Part shown: one piece after another, positions 1-13,377 of the stretch
Numbering within the stretch: the first letter of the stretch is position 1
Layout: every line of letters starts with the position of its first letter
Source: Chenopodium formosanum
Taxonomy: Eukaryota > Streptophyta > Magnoliopsida > Caryophyllales > Amaranthaceae
Assembly (NCBI GenBank): GCA_024500155.1
Contig: CM044880.1
Location: forward strand, 8,556,001 to 8,620,000
Length of the DNA stretch: 64,000 bases
Direction: 5' to 3'
Notes under the pieces: model-generated
Databases searched by the model: none
Told to the model about the DNA's origin: nothing
The model's input: the letters and a program-made list of their open reading frames with translations, nothing else
Translations under genes and position numbers: made by a program

Positions 1-1280
1 CCTAGAAAATGAAACATTGAAGGACATCTTTCTTGATAATATTACTTTCCTTGTTCAACCAAACAATCACTACATTCAATGACGACCACCCTTCTATTAG
101 CTACACATTGCCACTTTTTCTATCATTTGTCCATCACAATATTCTTCATCATTGCTTCGAGCAAAGGCCTCAGACTGCTCCCATCAAGAAGAGTCGAGGG
201 GCAGCGGGAAAGAAGAGATTGGTGGGTGCAACAAGCATTGCATAATCCATACCAGATCATGGGTCAATTAGAAACATTGGAGAGAGATCAAGAAAAGAGT
301 GATAATAGAAAAGGTTTAAACATAATTATGGGCTAAGGTGATTGTGGCAAAGTGGTTGTCAGTGAGAGATGGCATTGAAAACAGAAGCGATTGGGGGTTT
401 GAGGGAAATCATTACAGTATGTTGGATCAAAGCGATTGGGGGTTTGAGGGAAATCATTACAGAAGCTAGGGAGTTGTATCTAGTAGTCCCTAACAAAACA
501 TCCAAAATTTGTTATTGTATAACCCACTTTCCTTATCAAACATATAATGATTTAAAATCATTCCTCTTTAATCCCTCTCTTGTTACTTGAGCAACACAAA
601 CACCAATATGGGCCACTGAAAGCAATATGGGCCATTGAAAGCAAACTGGGCATATCAGACCACTCCTCCAACCAAGACATGCAAATCCCCCCATCAATAA
701 GAAAGAAGAAAATTTAACAGCCTGCTTTAAGCATGTGCTTTTCAGGAAAAGGATATTTGAAAAGTTCATCTAAGGCATCCAACCCCTTTGGACATTGTGA
801 AAACCCCAAAACAGAAGGCCAGGATATCAACTTGACTTGCAGGCATAGTAGCTCTTGCAGATCACTTGAATCTCTAGAATGAGGAAAGTAGAAGCGATTA
901 AGACATGGCTTTGGAAAATACATAATTGACGATCACAAAAATCGAAGGAATAACAAAACGAATGAAATGAAGATAAAAGCGAAGAAAGCAATCCACACAG
1001 CAGGTTCCAAAAAGATTAGAGAACAAACCAGCTACAGCGTGGTTTCGAATGTGATGTAATTGAAAAAAGTATAGAAGACTAAAGAACCTTTACAAATAAA
1101 CAAAGCTTACCTTCACGCATACCAATTAAAAGCTGCAACTGTTACTAAATTGAGCATGCCAAGGCCCAGGGTCAAGCAATACATTGATAATCAAAGATTC
1201 GCAAATTTAAGCAAGATGAAAACATCTAAAGCTGCATATTAATAGAAAATTTGATATTGAATGATATCAACAAAACTTAC
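1..1280 (-). other. KTN1 intron 2 (incomplete); no recognisable exon
   Basis: No katanin AAA-domain coding could be found on the minus strand here. The short open frames, such as the one around 714-923, resemble nothing known. The stretch holds a 33-bp direct repeat (385-417 and 430-462) and otherwise unremarkable AT-rich sequence. Donor GTAAGT-like bases lie at 1280-1275. Confidence 0.6.
385..462. repeat. 33-bp direct repeat, two copies, 45-bp period
   Basis: The sequence beginning AAGCGATTGGGGGTTTGAGG occurs at 385-417 and again, identical over 33 bases, at 430-462, separated by 12 bases. It lies in the presumed KTN1 intron. Confidence 0.9.
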
Positions 1281-4015
1281 CGCTGCATCCCCCTTGCTGG
1301 ATTTCCCAGATCCAGCCTTTTTTCCATTAGCAGATGAACGAGCTCCAGGACCAGAGGCCCCAGACTTCGCAGAACCAGTTGCTTTTGCTCCCCGGCCAGT
1401 TGTACCAGGTTTTGTTGGACCCCCACGAGCCCAAGCCCCATCTTGAGCCGACTTTCTTGTGCCTGCTGGACCTGACCTTGTAGGCCTTCGATTCGTATCA
1501 CGACTTGGTGGCCTCCAAACATCAGGATCATCCATTGGACCAGAAGAAGAAGTAGGGTACTCATCCAATGGTTGGAAGACAAAAGATGACTTGGTAGAAA
1601 TTGGTGGTGAAGTAGGGCGTCGACCCACAGGAGTATCCTTGAAAGACCTTCTCTCCGCATCTAACTGTTTTACAACTTCAGTTTCCTCCATGACAGCTTT
1701 CTTTACATTCATCCACTTAGAACGAGTCATAGGATCGTCAAGAGTGTTTAAGTGCCTATAGCCATTTAAGCATTGTCAAAATTATGAAAACATGGTTCAG
1801 ATTCCAGAGGACCATTATAATACAAATTAATGGTATAAACCTTGGATATAATGGCAGCCTCGACTTTTATATAAGATTCATAAGTATAGTTCTATTCACA
1901 GTGCATCAAATGGCTGCCTCAACTTATATATTAAATAAGTATAGTTCTATTCACAGGTCCACCCACACACACACATCCTTTTAACATGATATCAGACACA
2001 ACACTTGTCAAAAAAAAAAAAAAACATATTTTGTGAAGATCGAATTGAAAATGACTTGGCTCTACTTCATCATGGCCACCACATTTATCTAGATAAAAGC
2101 AATCATCTTTCATCTTAAAATGATACTCGCTCTCAAAATTTCAAACTGGTCTTTCCTTGGTCATACATCAATCTAAATAGGGGCTCATAGTGAAGAAAAA
2201 ATATTATACATAGGCTTACCTCTGTATGTCTGTATAGTCTAACTAAGAAGACAATTTTAAACTTTCAGGAGAACCCACAAAACAAATCCTAGAAAAGAAG
2301 GCGAAGAAAAAGAAACTACGATCTAGTTTGTTTTAGACAAGGTGGTTTTAGGAAATTATTACCGGTAGCAACCAACATCTTAACATCCTATCAAGATCCC
2401 TTAATAAGATCTGAACGAACCATGTAACCTCTCGTGACCAAGAACCTATATGTCGAGTTGATGACTACGATCTAGTTCCTTTTAGGACTATCTCTCTTTC
2501 TCATACAGCATATGTGATCTCAAATTTCCTGATTAGTGTATCTAGTTGGCTAGTTGCCTCCTATGATATGATCAAAGCATCTTAAACTTGTCTCACATAT
2601 CTTGATTGTAGGTTGCATAATTGTGTATAAAACAAAACATATTTGTTTCAACCTCCAAAACATATTGTTTTTTTTTTAATTCACATCCAAGTCAGCTTGT
2701 GTCAACACAAGTACTGGAATCATATAATAATCAATAATTCATCAAAATCACCCTTACATTGGATGTAAGATACTTGAATAGATCCCTCTTCATTTGACAT
2801 AAGTACCCCTGATCTTTTAAATGTATGTCACTAAACATATATAATACTACACCACTACTAGGTGCCTAACAAAAGACTCCTTGATAAAGCCTTGCACTCT
2901 TCAAAAGATTCTTGATGATTAATCCTTTAATGAAAACATCATGCAGGATTAACTTCGTGCACGATGAAACTCTCCCAAAAGTAAAGTTAGCATCGAATCA
3001 TCATCAACTAGTCTTAGGAAAATCACAAAGGGTCCTGTCAATTTGTCACATTAAATTTAATCATCCACATGATAAATCTCTTCTCGTAGTAAGGCCTATA
3101 AATTGTGCTTCTCCCATTTCACGATGCTTAACAGCTGTTTGTATGAACTATGATCTTCTCATATTCTGCAACACTTTCACTTGAACACAAAAGAATGCCA
3201 TACACTCTTTAGGAGAGAAAATATCCAACAAAGAGATCAATCATAAAACCATTGCTAACAGTAGAAATGTATATCTACAATTCCCAATTTCTCTCAGCTC
3301 CAAAATCTCTCAATACAAGAACAAAGCTAGTGTCAACAAACTCGAGCTGTAAAGTCTGCCAAAAAGCACATCGAAACAACTCTCACCCCCCCCCCCCCCC
3401 CAACAACAAACCCCCAGTCCTCCGTCCCCAAATAAATCCATACACACAATGCTTCTGTCGATAACAAGATCAAGACCCACAATCACTCATTACATGAAGA
3501 AAACCCAATTTTCTGAACAGCATTCGCCGAAACAAATTCAAACCCAGGAAAAAAAAATGGTCACTTGATCTCCAAACTCAGCTGCGGAAACTTACTTAAC
3601 TCAAATTACACATTTCTAACACTTAAACATTTATAATTACACACCTTCATTTCGTCATTTCCCTAAAAAATAGCTCCAAAAAATGGAAAATAGCTAAAAA
3701 TAGTAGTATCCAAAAAATGTATAAAAGCAATGCAATTCTAAATTAATTCACAAAGCAGCTAAAATTATCTATCTAGTTTCAACATTATCTTCACCAACCA
3801 TCAAATTGAAAAATAAAAACGAAATAAAAAATAAAGAATTGAAGCTCAAGTTAAAATCCAACAAAAATTAGGGCACAGAAAAGGGGAAATTACTTGTTGA
3901 TTTGAGCAATGGCGCCATCGAAGAAGATAACAGCAGTATCATAAAGACCTTCAACTGCATATTCTCTGGCCAATTTCAGATGATCTTGTAATCCCGACAA
4001 TGTGGTTTCCACCAT
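1281..4015 (-). CDS. KTN1: Katanin p60 ATPase-containing subunit A1, 5' part only (exons 1-2)
   Basis: Katanin p60 is the AAA ATPase that severs microtubules and so shapes cortical arrays and cell expansion; this names the family from its N-terminal half. Coding exons are 3894-4015 and 1281-1755; the junction gives an AAG codon and both introns are GT-AG. Exon 1 starts MVETTLSGLQDHLKLAREYA and holds the conserved LYDTAVIFFDGAIAQIN microtubule-interacting helices. Exon 2 continues with KHLNTLDDPMTRSKWMNVKK, the MEETEVVKQLDAERRSF segment, the FQPLDEYPTSS and DPDVWRPP motifs, then a Gly/Ser/Lys-rich linker. Together they give 199 residues ending on a complete codon. The AAA cassette (Walker A and B) is absent from 1-1280, so it must lie beyond the left edge after an intron of at least 1.28 kb, or be lost. 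The ATG at 4015 follows a CT/GA-rich leader and matches the family start. Confidence 0.93.
1756..3893 (-). other. KTN1 intron 1
   Basis: Intron of 2138 bp between coding exons 1 and 2, with donor GT at 3893-3892 and acceptor AG at 1757-1756. It is AT-rich, with a C-rich homopolymer run near 3387-3401 and a few A runs. No further gene or clear transposon end was seen. Confidence 0.8.
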
Positions 4016-4970
4016 TTTCTCTCTCCTCTGAAGAAATTTGATTAATTTTTGGATGTCTGAAACTTCGATTTGCCGAAGAATTAGGGTTTCGATTTGAAAA
4101 GAATTAGGGGTAAAATAATGGGGGAAGAGAGAGAAACGACGGCGACGTTTAAACGGTTTGGCAACGGCAATCGGAGGGGAGTGAAATTACTAGAATGCCC
4201 TTTGAGTGGGGTTTGACCTTTTGTGACTTTGTGAGTGGATATCAAACATTCAAACGGTTGTATAAGATGTAGTAGGAGCAATGTTTCAAATTTTGTATTG
4301 TGTTTTTGACTCTTTTGGGAGGGAATGAGAAAGTAGATATCTTTCTCCATATTAAGAACCACATGTAGATATATCTTTCTCCATATTAAGAAATACATGT
4401 AGATTCTTTCAAAAAAAAAAAAAAAGAAATATAGGTAGAAACTTCAGCCAAGGAAAAAACCGATGTGTAAGAAGAAAGTGGCGTAGACAATGAATCGACT
4501 TAACTGCATGTTGCCCCATCCTCGCTTAGTTTGACCCTGTCCTTACTGAAACTCGAACTCACAGGGAAGAAAATCGACCAAGTCATTGACTGACCAATTT
4601 CTTGTTTCAACACACAATATTGGAAGGATATACTGGATTTGTTGGAAACTTCTTTAAATCAACAAAACACACTCGCAAATAAAGAGAAGGTAGAGACTAG
4701 AGAGGAAAGGTTCTTCGTTTTCTTTTGAAATGCTAGTTTTATTTGCTCAATTGAAGGTCAAATGTCGTATGATCGACTCAAAAATTTTCACACAACATAT
4801 TTGTTGGTTGAATTGTTGTTTTGTGATCTCTGAATCACTATTATGTTTTAAACCTCACACTTCATTTATTTGTATTTTACCACTTATTAGTAATGTTCAG
4901 AGTTTTGTTGTGTCAAGCTTATTGTTTGATGATTGTATGTACCCTTGGTGCCAATTAGGGGAGACAATTG
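4016..4970 (-). other. KTN1 leader/promoter region and intergenic spacer
   Basis: Immediately upstream of the KTN1 ATG (minus strand) is a pyrimidine/purine-biased leader (about 4016-4140) with two copies of a CCCTAATTCTT-like motif. No convincing TATA box was seen. The rest, up to the transposon at 4979, shows nothing recognisable; short plus-strand open frames near 4730 are not supported. Confidence 0.4.
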
Positions 4971-4978
4971 TGTGTTGC

Positions 4979-6065
4979 TAGAGCTGTCAATTCGGGTAAA
5001 CAGGTTGGGTTTGGGTCTGGTAAGAGTGGGTCGGGTTAACTTGGATTAATTTCATAACCTATGTGGGTCGGGTTTGGGTTGGGTCATGCTTAAGTTGGGT
5101 CACGTCAGGTCATACTTCTTATCGGGTTTGGGTCGGGTTAAAAACAGGTCGGGTTACATTCGGGTCTGGTGAACAATAGGTCAGGTTTAATTCGGGTTTT
5201 CACGGGTTAAAACGAGTTAGGTTAATTCTCGGGTTTGAGTCAGGTTCGGTTCAATTCAATAATTTGCGAGTTAGAATCAGGTCGGGTCATTCTCGGATTT
5301 GAGTCGGGTTCGGTTCAAGTCAATAATTTGCGGATTATAATCAGGTTGGGTCATTTTCAAGTCAGGTCATTCTCGGATTCAAGTCGGGTTATGTTCAAGT
5401 CAATAGTTTGCAGGTTACAATCAGGTCGGATCATTTCCAAGTCAGGTCATATTCGGGTTCAACTAACTATTAATAGATAATTATCATTTTTATCAAGCAA
5501 ATTATTTCCTTTGATTATAATATATATGACAACATACTAGGGAACTGTAGTCTATAATTTAGGAAGATAATTATCTCCTTTGACTACAACAAATATATAC
5601 TATATTTAACTCATAAATTTGAGGATGGTGCTCCTTTCTTTTGCTGGCGTGGACCGACTTGGTCTCCCTAGACAAAATGCTTTGATCAACAATAATAAGG
5701 TGGTCTAAATGGCATTTAAGGTGATTTGAAATCGGGTCAGGAATAATTTGGTTTGAATTTAGGTTAGGTCAATAACAAGTCGTGTTAATTTCGAGTCGGG
5801 TTAGTAACAGATCGGGTTGAATTTTTGGGTCGGGTTAATAATAGGTCTAATAAAATTTGGGTCGCGTCAATAACAAGTCGTGTTGAATTTGGGTCAGGTC
5901 AATAACAAGTCGGGTTGATTTCGGGTCAGGTTTGTAACAGGATGGGTTAAATTCGGGTTGGGTTAGGAACGGGTAGGGCTGAATTCATGTTAGGTTAGAA
6001 ATAAGTCAAGTTTTGACGGGTTAAAACGTGTTAGGGTCAATTTCGTTTCAAGTTGGGTTCGGTGC
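4979..6065. repeat. Left GGGTCGGGTT-rich subterminal segment
   Basis: Dense degenerate copies of GGGTCGGGTT/GGTCAGGTC interrupted by a short AT-rich core (about 5465-5690). It matches 13378 to about 14600 in direct orientation, including the same AT-rich core (about 13930-14160), then stops near 6065 at a TCGGTGCAAGTT-like junction with the array. It therefore looks like a second copy of the element's left part, lacking the right end. Confidence 0.75.
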
Positions 6066-9000
6066 AAGTTATATAAATTGGTCGTTGTAAACCGGCAAAT
6101 TGTCGGTGCAAGTTGTAAACCGGTAAATTGGTCGTTTACCAGCAAATTGGATATGGTTCCATACACCCAATTGGACTTTTGTAGGGTATTAAGGACCATG
6201 GTAAACATTTCGACAATTTTTATTTCCAGGCAAAAAAAGTCAAAAATTCCAAAATTGAAGGCTATCTACGTTTTTTGAGAAATTTTGGAGATTTCGGGGC
6301 CCGGTGTCGAAAAGTCTTGAAATTCTATGGGATATATCTCGGGGTCATATAATGTCGTTTGGAACCATATATGATCATTATTTGTTGTCGTAAATGTTTG
6401 TGGTAGGCTTGAATTAATGAAATCGGTGCAAGTTGTAAACCGATAAATTGGTCGTTTAACAACAAATTGGATAGTTCCACACACCCAATTGGACTCCCGG
6501 AATGTATTAGGAACCATGGTAAACATTTCAGCAATTTTTATTTTCGGGCAAAAAAAAAGTCAAAAAATTCACAAATTGAAGGCTAATATCCACGTTTTTT
6601 GAAAATTTTTGGAGGTTTCGGGGCCTAGTGTAGAAAAGTCTTGATATTTTAAGGGATACATCTCGGGGTCATATAATGTCGTTTGGAACCATATATGATC
6701 ATTATATGTTGTCATAAATGTTCGTAATATGCTTGAGTTAATGAAATTCCTGCAAATTGTCAACCGGTAAATTGGCCGTTTAAATGCATATTGGATGGTT
6801 CCACCTACCTAATTGGACTTCCGGAGGATATTAGGGACCATGGTAAACATTTCGACAATTTTATTTTCGGGCGAAAAAAGTCAAAAAATTCTAAAATTGA
6901 AGACTAATATCCATGCTTTTTGAGAAATTTTGAAGGTTTCGGGACCTGGTGTGGAAAAGTCTTGAAATTCTAGGGGATATATCTCGAGGTCATATAATGT
7001 CGTTTGGAACCGTATAGGATCATCATTTGTTGTCATAAATGTTTATGGTAGGCTTGAGTTAATGAAATCGGTGTAAATTGTAAACCAGTATATTGGTCGT
7101 TTAAAGGCAAATTGGATAGCTCCACCGACCCAACGGGACTCCCAGACGGTATTAGGGATCATGGTAAACATTTCGGCAATTTTTATTTTCGGGCGAAAAA
7201 AGTCAAAAAGTACAAAATTGAAGGCTAATATTCACGCTTTTTGAGAAATTTTGCAGGATTCGGGGCCAGGTGTCGAAAAGTCTTGAATTCTAGGGATACA
7301 TCTCGGGGTCATATAATGCCATTTGGATCCATTTATGATCATTATATGCTGTCATAAATGTTCGTGGTAGGCTTGAATTAATGAAATCGGTGCAAGTTGT
7401 AAACCGGTAAATTACTTGTTTAAAGGCAAATTGGATAATTCAACCCAGCCAATTGGAGCCCCGGAGGGTATTAGGGACCATGGTAAAAATTTCGGCAATT
7501 TTTATTTTTGGGCGAAAAAAGTCAAAAAAAATTCCAAAATTGAAAGCTAAAGTCCAAGTTTTTTTTAGAAATTTTGCAGGTTTCGAGGCCCGGTATCGTA
7601 AAGCCTTTAAATTTTAAGGGATACATCTCGAGATCATATAATGCCATTTGGATCCATTTATGATCATTATATGCTGTCATAAATGTTCGTGGTAGGCTTG
7701 ATTTAATGAATTCGGTGCAAGTTGTATACCAGTAAATTGGTCATTTAAAGGCAAATTGGATGGTTCCACCCACCCAATTGGACTCTCAGAGGGTATTAGT
7801 GACTATGGTAAACATTTCGGCAATTTTTATTTTAGGGCAATAATAAGTCGAAAAATTCCAAAATTGAAGGCTAATATCCACGCTTTTAGAGAAATTTTTG
7901 AGATTTCTAGGTCCGGTAACGAAAAGCCTCAAAAATTTAAGGGATACATCTCCGGGTCATATAATTCCGTTTGGAACCAAATATAATCATTATATGTTGT
8001 CATAAATGTTCTTGGTAGGCTTCAGTAAATAAAATAGATGCAAGTTGTATACCGATAAATTGGTCGTTTAAAGGCAAATTAAATGGTTCCGTCCACCCAA
8101 TTGGATGTAACACCCTAGAAATTCCTTTATTTTAAAATACCTGTTTTGCCCTATATAAAACTTTAAATAGGAATATCTAAGACATTACCGCCACCGTGAA
8201 GACGGTTAAGGCAAATATCAAAGATACACAGCGGAAGACTTAAAAACCAAAACTATTTAAATAACACAATTTAAAAAAAAACAAACCAACAAAACAAAGT
8301 TGAAAATCAACAAAACCAAAGTCAAACAAAACCCACCACAACTTGGAACCATTTAAGGCCCTTATTCAAAACCGAAACAACCAAACTTTTTGTGTTAGTC
8401 CACAAAGTAATATAATAAAATATTCAATGCATAAAACAAGTCATATCCTAATGGAAGCTAGCATGATTCCCTCTTCACTCATGCCCCGTCATGAACATGC
8501 TTCAATACCTGAAAGAGTATCTCTACTTGCCCCCTCTACTCTTCATTAAAATGGATCATCGTAGGGCCAAGATAAAGACATGGCCAGACACAAACAACAC
8601 ACACAATCAGCAAAGCTGAGTACATAAGCGTAACTAAACACACTAACATGCATTCTCCTATCATCACACACACTTACCTCATTGTACCTGTTTACAAGCA
8701 CACCCAACAATCAACAAGACACAATGACTAGACAATAATTAATTCATTTTGCATTGATTACGCATCGAACGGGTTTCCACCTATTAACCTCCCCCAAATA
8801 AAATTTGAGGTTAACTGGCACAGGAGCTAACCGTGCCAGCGACAAACCACACAAAGGTGGCGGAATTCCTGCGCATAATAAATAATAAAAAGGAATATAC
8901 AATGTCCTATACTCCATTGGAAGTTATGGTTAAATATAAAACCCCATAACCCCCCCATTGTTCATACTCAAGGTATATACGTTCCAAGAGTTTTGGTGCG

Positions 9001-12000
9001 TAATCTCTTTCACTTTACGCTATTTACATATTATTAGACTTGGTAATGACTCTCAAAGCATAATAAATCAATCAACAATAATTATTCAATCAAGCAAACA
9101 TACCAACTTAATTCTTGAATAATTAGTGACCACATATTATTTAATGTTAAACCCTCTTTAATTCTACCTCAGTATCAAAGACACCTTAAACGCATAATGC
9201 GCCACAAATCCTATCCATCGGTGTTAAACACACCTTAAGTGCACAAAGGCACCGACATACAATTTATTCCTTGTGTACATAGACACTTATATAGCTCCTT
9301 CCTCATGCTTAAAGCATCAATAAAAATTATATGAACCATAATAAAATTTCTTTCAATATTCTAGACATAATTAAACAATTAGTTTAATTAAACATGCTCT
9401 CTATCATGCCATAAATAAATATGTAGTCCATATAATCATGCCAAAATATAATTTTCCAATCCATAAACCATCACAAATAATTCATGCTTCACAATTCAAT
9501 CACCAACACCAATAATTCACGATTCAATACATAAACCTTAGCATGATACTACTTGTAACTGATTAAAATTAAACCTAGCATGATTTTACATCATCAAAAT
9601 ATGCTAAGTACGCGAACGTACCTTGAATACGATCTTAAAATCGTCACGACTAGTAAAAATTGCTCACTTCGAAGTCTCCTACACATTAAAATTATAATAG
9701 AGCATTAAAACCCATTCTAAACAAATTTTCAGCAATATATACTATCCTAAAATCCCTCTAAAAATAATTAGAATAAGCTGAAATTATATTTAAAACACTC
9801 TAATTAAGTCCCACTTAATGGGTAATTTAAATTTCCTTCAAAAACATAATATTTAGGGTTCTACATAAAATTCCAGCACTTTATTTCTAATTAAAACTTG
9901 CTGTAATTTGGTCTCAAAGCACTTAAATTGAAGATCTAAACATTAATACATCATATACTTTCATAATTTCATAAATCAAGAACCTAGGGTTTCAAAAATT
10001 GGGGCTTTTTAAATTAAAACCAAAGCTGAAAATTAATTAACATAATTACAACATTCAAACATCAAAATTTAATCCCAAAACTCATAATTTATAATTTGAT
10101 CTAAGCATAGATTAAATTAGAATAAGAAAGATTAATTTTCTTTTTTCGAGGAACACCGACGGCAGCAGCAGCCACCACGGCATGGCTGGGCTACTGCCGC
10201 CTGTGCCGCCGCGGCTGCTGGCCGTGTGCTGGTGGCGCGCGGTGATGTGCGGTGGTGGTCCGGCCACTTGTGTGGTGGTGGTGGTGGCCGGCCGTGACAA
10301 AGGGGAAGGGAAAGAGGAAGAAAAAAAAAAGAAAGAAAAGTAAGGAGAAAAGGGGAGAAGCTTACCTTGGGTTTTCTCCACTCTGGGCAAAGTTTGATTT
10401 GCCTCATAAGTGGGATATTTATACCCCTTCTCTACCAACCCTTTACCCTAAACTTTCCTCTTTTAGTTTTTCCTAATCCCTTTCCTAAAAAAACTTGTTA
10501 AAATTAAACTTTCTTTAAAATAAAATCCCCAACTTTTAAATAAAATAATGAAATAAACTTTCCTTTTATAATAATATTAATTAAAATACTTTAATTACAA
10601 TAATTACAACTATTTAAATACTTTATAAAATACATACTTTAAATAAAATACGTATAAAATACGGGGTATTACATTGGACTCCCGGAGGGTATTAGGGACC
10701 ATGGTAAACAATTCGGCAATTTTTATTTCCGGGCAAAAAAGTCAAAAAATTCCAAAATTGAAGGCTAATATCCACACTTTGAGAAATTTTGGAGGTTTCG
10801 GGGCTCGGTGTCGAAAAGTCTTGAAATTCTAGGGGATATATCCCGGGGTCATATAATGTCATTTGGAACCATATATAATCTTTATTTGTTATCATAAATG
10901 TTCATGGTAGGCTGGAGTTAATGAAATCGGAGCAAGTTGTAAGCCGGTAAATTGGTCGTTTAAAGGTAAATTGGATTGTTCCACCCACCCAATTGGACTC
11001 CCGGGGGGTATCAGAGACCATGGTATACATTTCGGCAATTTTTATTTTCGTGCTAAAAAAAGTCAAAAATTCCAAAATTGAAGGCTAATATCCATGCTTT
11101 TTTAAAAATTTCGAAGGTTTCGGGTCCCGGTGTCGTAAAGAAATAAGATTTTAGAGATACATCTCGGTGTCATATAATGCCGTTTGGAACCTTAAATGAT
11201 CATTATATGTTATCATAAATGTTCATGGTAGGCTTGAGTGAATGAAATCGATGCAAGTTGTGAACCGGTAAATTGGCCGTTTAAAGGCAAATTGGATGAT
11301 TCCACCCACCCAATTGGACTCCCGGAGGGTATTAGGGAACATGGTAAACATTTCGGCAATTTTTATTTTCGAGTGAAGAAAAGTCAAAAAATTCCAAAAT
11401 TGAAGGCTAATATCCATGTTTTTTTTCAAAATTTTGAAGTTTCGGGGCCCTGTGTTGAAAAGGCTTGAGATTTTAGGGGATATATCTCGGGGTCATATAA
11501 TGCCGTTTTGAACCATATATGATCATTACATGTTGTCATACATGTGTCGTGGTAGGGTTGAATTAATGAATTCGGTGCTAGTTGTAATTCGGCAAATTGT
11601 TCGTTTAAAGGCAAATTGGATGGTTCCACCCATCCAATTGGACTCCGAAGGTTATAAGGGACCATGGTAAACATTTCGGCAATTTTTATTTCCGGGCGAA
11701 AAAAAAGTTAAAAAATTTCAAAATTAAAGATTATTATCCGCACTTTTTGAGAAATTTTGGAGGTTTCGGGGCCTGATGTCGAAAAGCCTTGAAATTGTAG
11801 GGGATATATCTCGGGGTCATATAATGCCGTTTGGAACCATATATGATCATTATTTGTTGTCATAAATGTTCGTGGTAGGCTTGATTTAATGAAATCGGTG
11901 CAAGTTGTAAACCGGTCAATTGGTCGTTTAAAGGCAAATTGAATGGTTCCACCCACTTAATTGGACTTCCGGAAGATATTAGGGAACATGGTTAACATTT

Positions 12001-13377
12001 CGGCAACTATTATTTTCGGGTGAAAAAAAGTCAAAAAATTCCAAAATTGAAATCCGCGCTTTTTGAGAAATTTGGGATGCTTCGAGACCCGGTGCCGAAA
12101 TTTTTTGAGATTTTATGGGATACATCTCGGGGTCATATAATGCCGTTTGGAACCATATATGATCATTATATGTTGTCATAAATGTTCGTAGTAGGCTTGA
12201 GTTAATTAAATTGGTACAAGTTGTAAACCGGTAAATTGGTCGTTTAAAGTCAAATATGATGGTTCCAACCACCCGATTGGGCTCCTGGAGGATATTAGGG
12301 AGCATGGTAAACATTTCGGCAATTTTTATTTCCGGCGAAAAAAAGTAAAAAAATTCCAAAATTGAAGGTTCCACGCTTTTTGAGAAATTTTGGAGGTTTC
12401 AGGGCCCGGTGACAAAAATCCTTTAGATTATAGGGGATACATCTCGGGGTCAAAAATGCCGTTTGGAACCATATATATTTGATTATTATATGTTGTCATA
12501 AATGTTTTTGGAAGACTTGAGTTAATGAAATTGACGCAAGTTGTAAACCGGTAAATTGGTCGTTTAAAGGCAAATTGGATGGTTCCACCCACCCAAATGG
12601 ACTTTTGGAGGGTATTATAGAGACCATGGTAAGCATTTCGACAATTTTATTTCTAGTCCAAAAAAGGTCAAAAAATTCATAAATTGAAGGCTATATCCAC
12701 AGTTTTTAAGAATTTTTGGAGTATTCGGGGCCCGGTGTCGAAAAGTCTTGAAAGTCTTGGAACTACATCTCTGGGGTCATATAATGTTGTTTGGAACCAT
12801 ATATGATCATTATTTGTTTTCATAAATGTTCGTGGTAGGCTTGAAGTAATGAAATCGGTGCAATTTGTAAACCAATAAATTGGTCGTTTAAAGGAAAATT
12901 GGATTGTTCCACCCACCCAATTGGACTCCCGGAGGGTATTAGGGATCATGGTATACATTTCGGCAATTTTTATATCGGGGCAAAAATAAAGTCAAAAAAT
13001 TCCAAAATTGAAGGCTAATATCCACGCTTTTTGAGAAATTTCAAATGTTTCGGGGCCCAGTGTCGAAAAGCATTGAGATTTTAGGGGATACATCTCGGGG
13101 TCATATAATGCCGTTTGGAACCATATATGGTCATTATATGTTGTCATAAATGTTCGTGGTAGGCTTGAGTTAATGAAATCGGTGCAAGTTGTAAACCGGT
13201 AAATTGGTCGTTTAAAGGCAAATTGGATGGTTCCACCCAGCCAATTGGACTCTCGGAGGGTATTAGGGACCATGGTAAACATTTCGGCAATTTTTATTTC
13301 CGGGTGAAAAAAGTAAAAATAAATCCAAAATTGAAGACTAATATCCACGCTTTTTGGGAAATTTTGAAGGTTTCGGG
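6066..13377. repeat. Tandem array of about 320-bp monomers (interrupted by a solo LTR)
   Basis: The landmark ACCATGGTAAACATTTCGG or a close variant recurs near 6196, 6511, 6837, 7158, 7477, 7801, 10697, 11016, 11337, 11660, 11981, 12300, 12622, 12946 and 13269. Spacing is 315-326 bp once the LTR at 8106-10673 is removed. Each monomer also carries GGGGTCATATAATG, ATATATGATCATTAT and TCGTTTAAAGGCAAATTGG. Copies differ by point changes and small indels. Minus-strand reading frames of 60-130 codons recur from monomer to monomer but match no known family; I treat them as repeat shadows. Confidence 0.92.
8106..10673 (-). mobile_element. Solo LTR, copy 1 (2568 bp)
   Basis: It starts TGTAACACCCTAG and ends GGGGTATTACA, the TG...CA ends of an LTR, and is flanked by a perfect 5-bp duplication TTGGA (8101-8105 and 10674-10678). 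Removing it restores an intact repeat monomer. No internal retroelement region (primer site, gag-pol) is present, so it is a solo LTR left by recombination. A TATAAATA box followed by CAAGGTAAG on the minus strand (near 10423 to 10360) suggests it reads leftward. Length and terminal motif fit long-LTR Ty3/gypsy elements, but the lineage is not proven. The GC-rich tract at 10150-10300 encodes nothing recognisable. Confidence 0.85.

Noticed and set aside
5235..5480. Plus-strand frame with repeated SGRVI-like units, and its twin at 13712-13942
   Set aside because: These are translations of the GGGTCGGGTT repeats in the subterminal segments of the DNA element.
10112..10476. Overlapping open frames in a GC-rich tract
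   Set aside because: They lie within solo LTR copy 1, are low-complexity (Pro/His/Ser runs), overlap on both strands, and recur as equally meaningless frames in copy 2 at 27838-28261.
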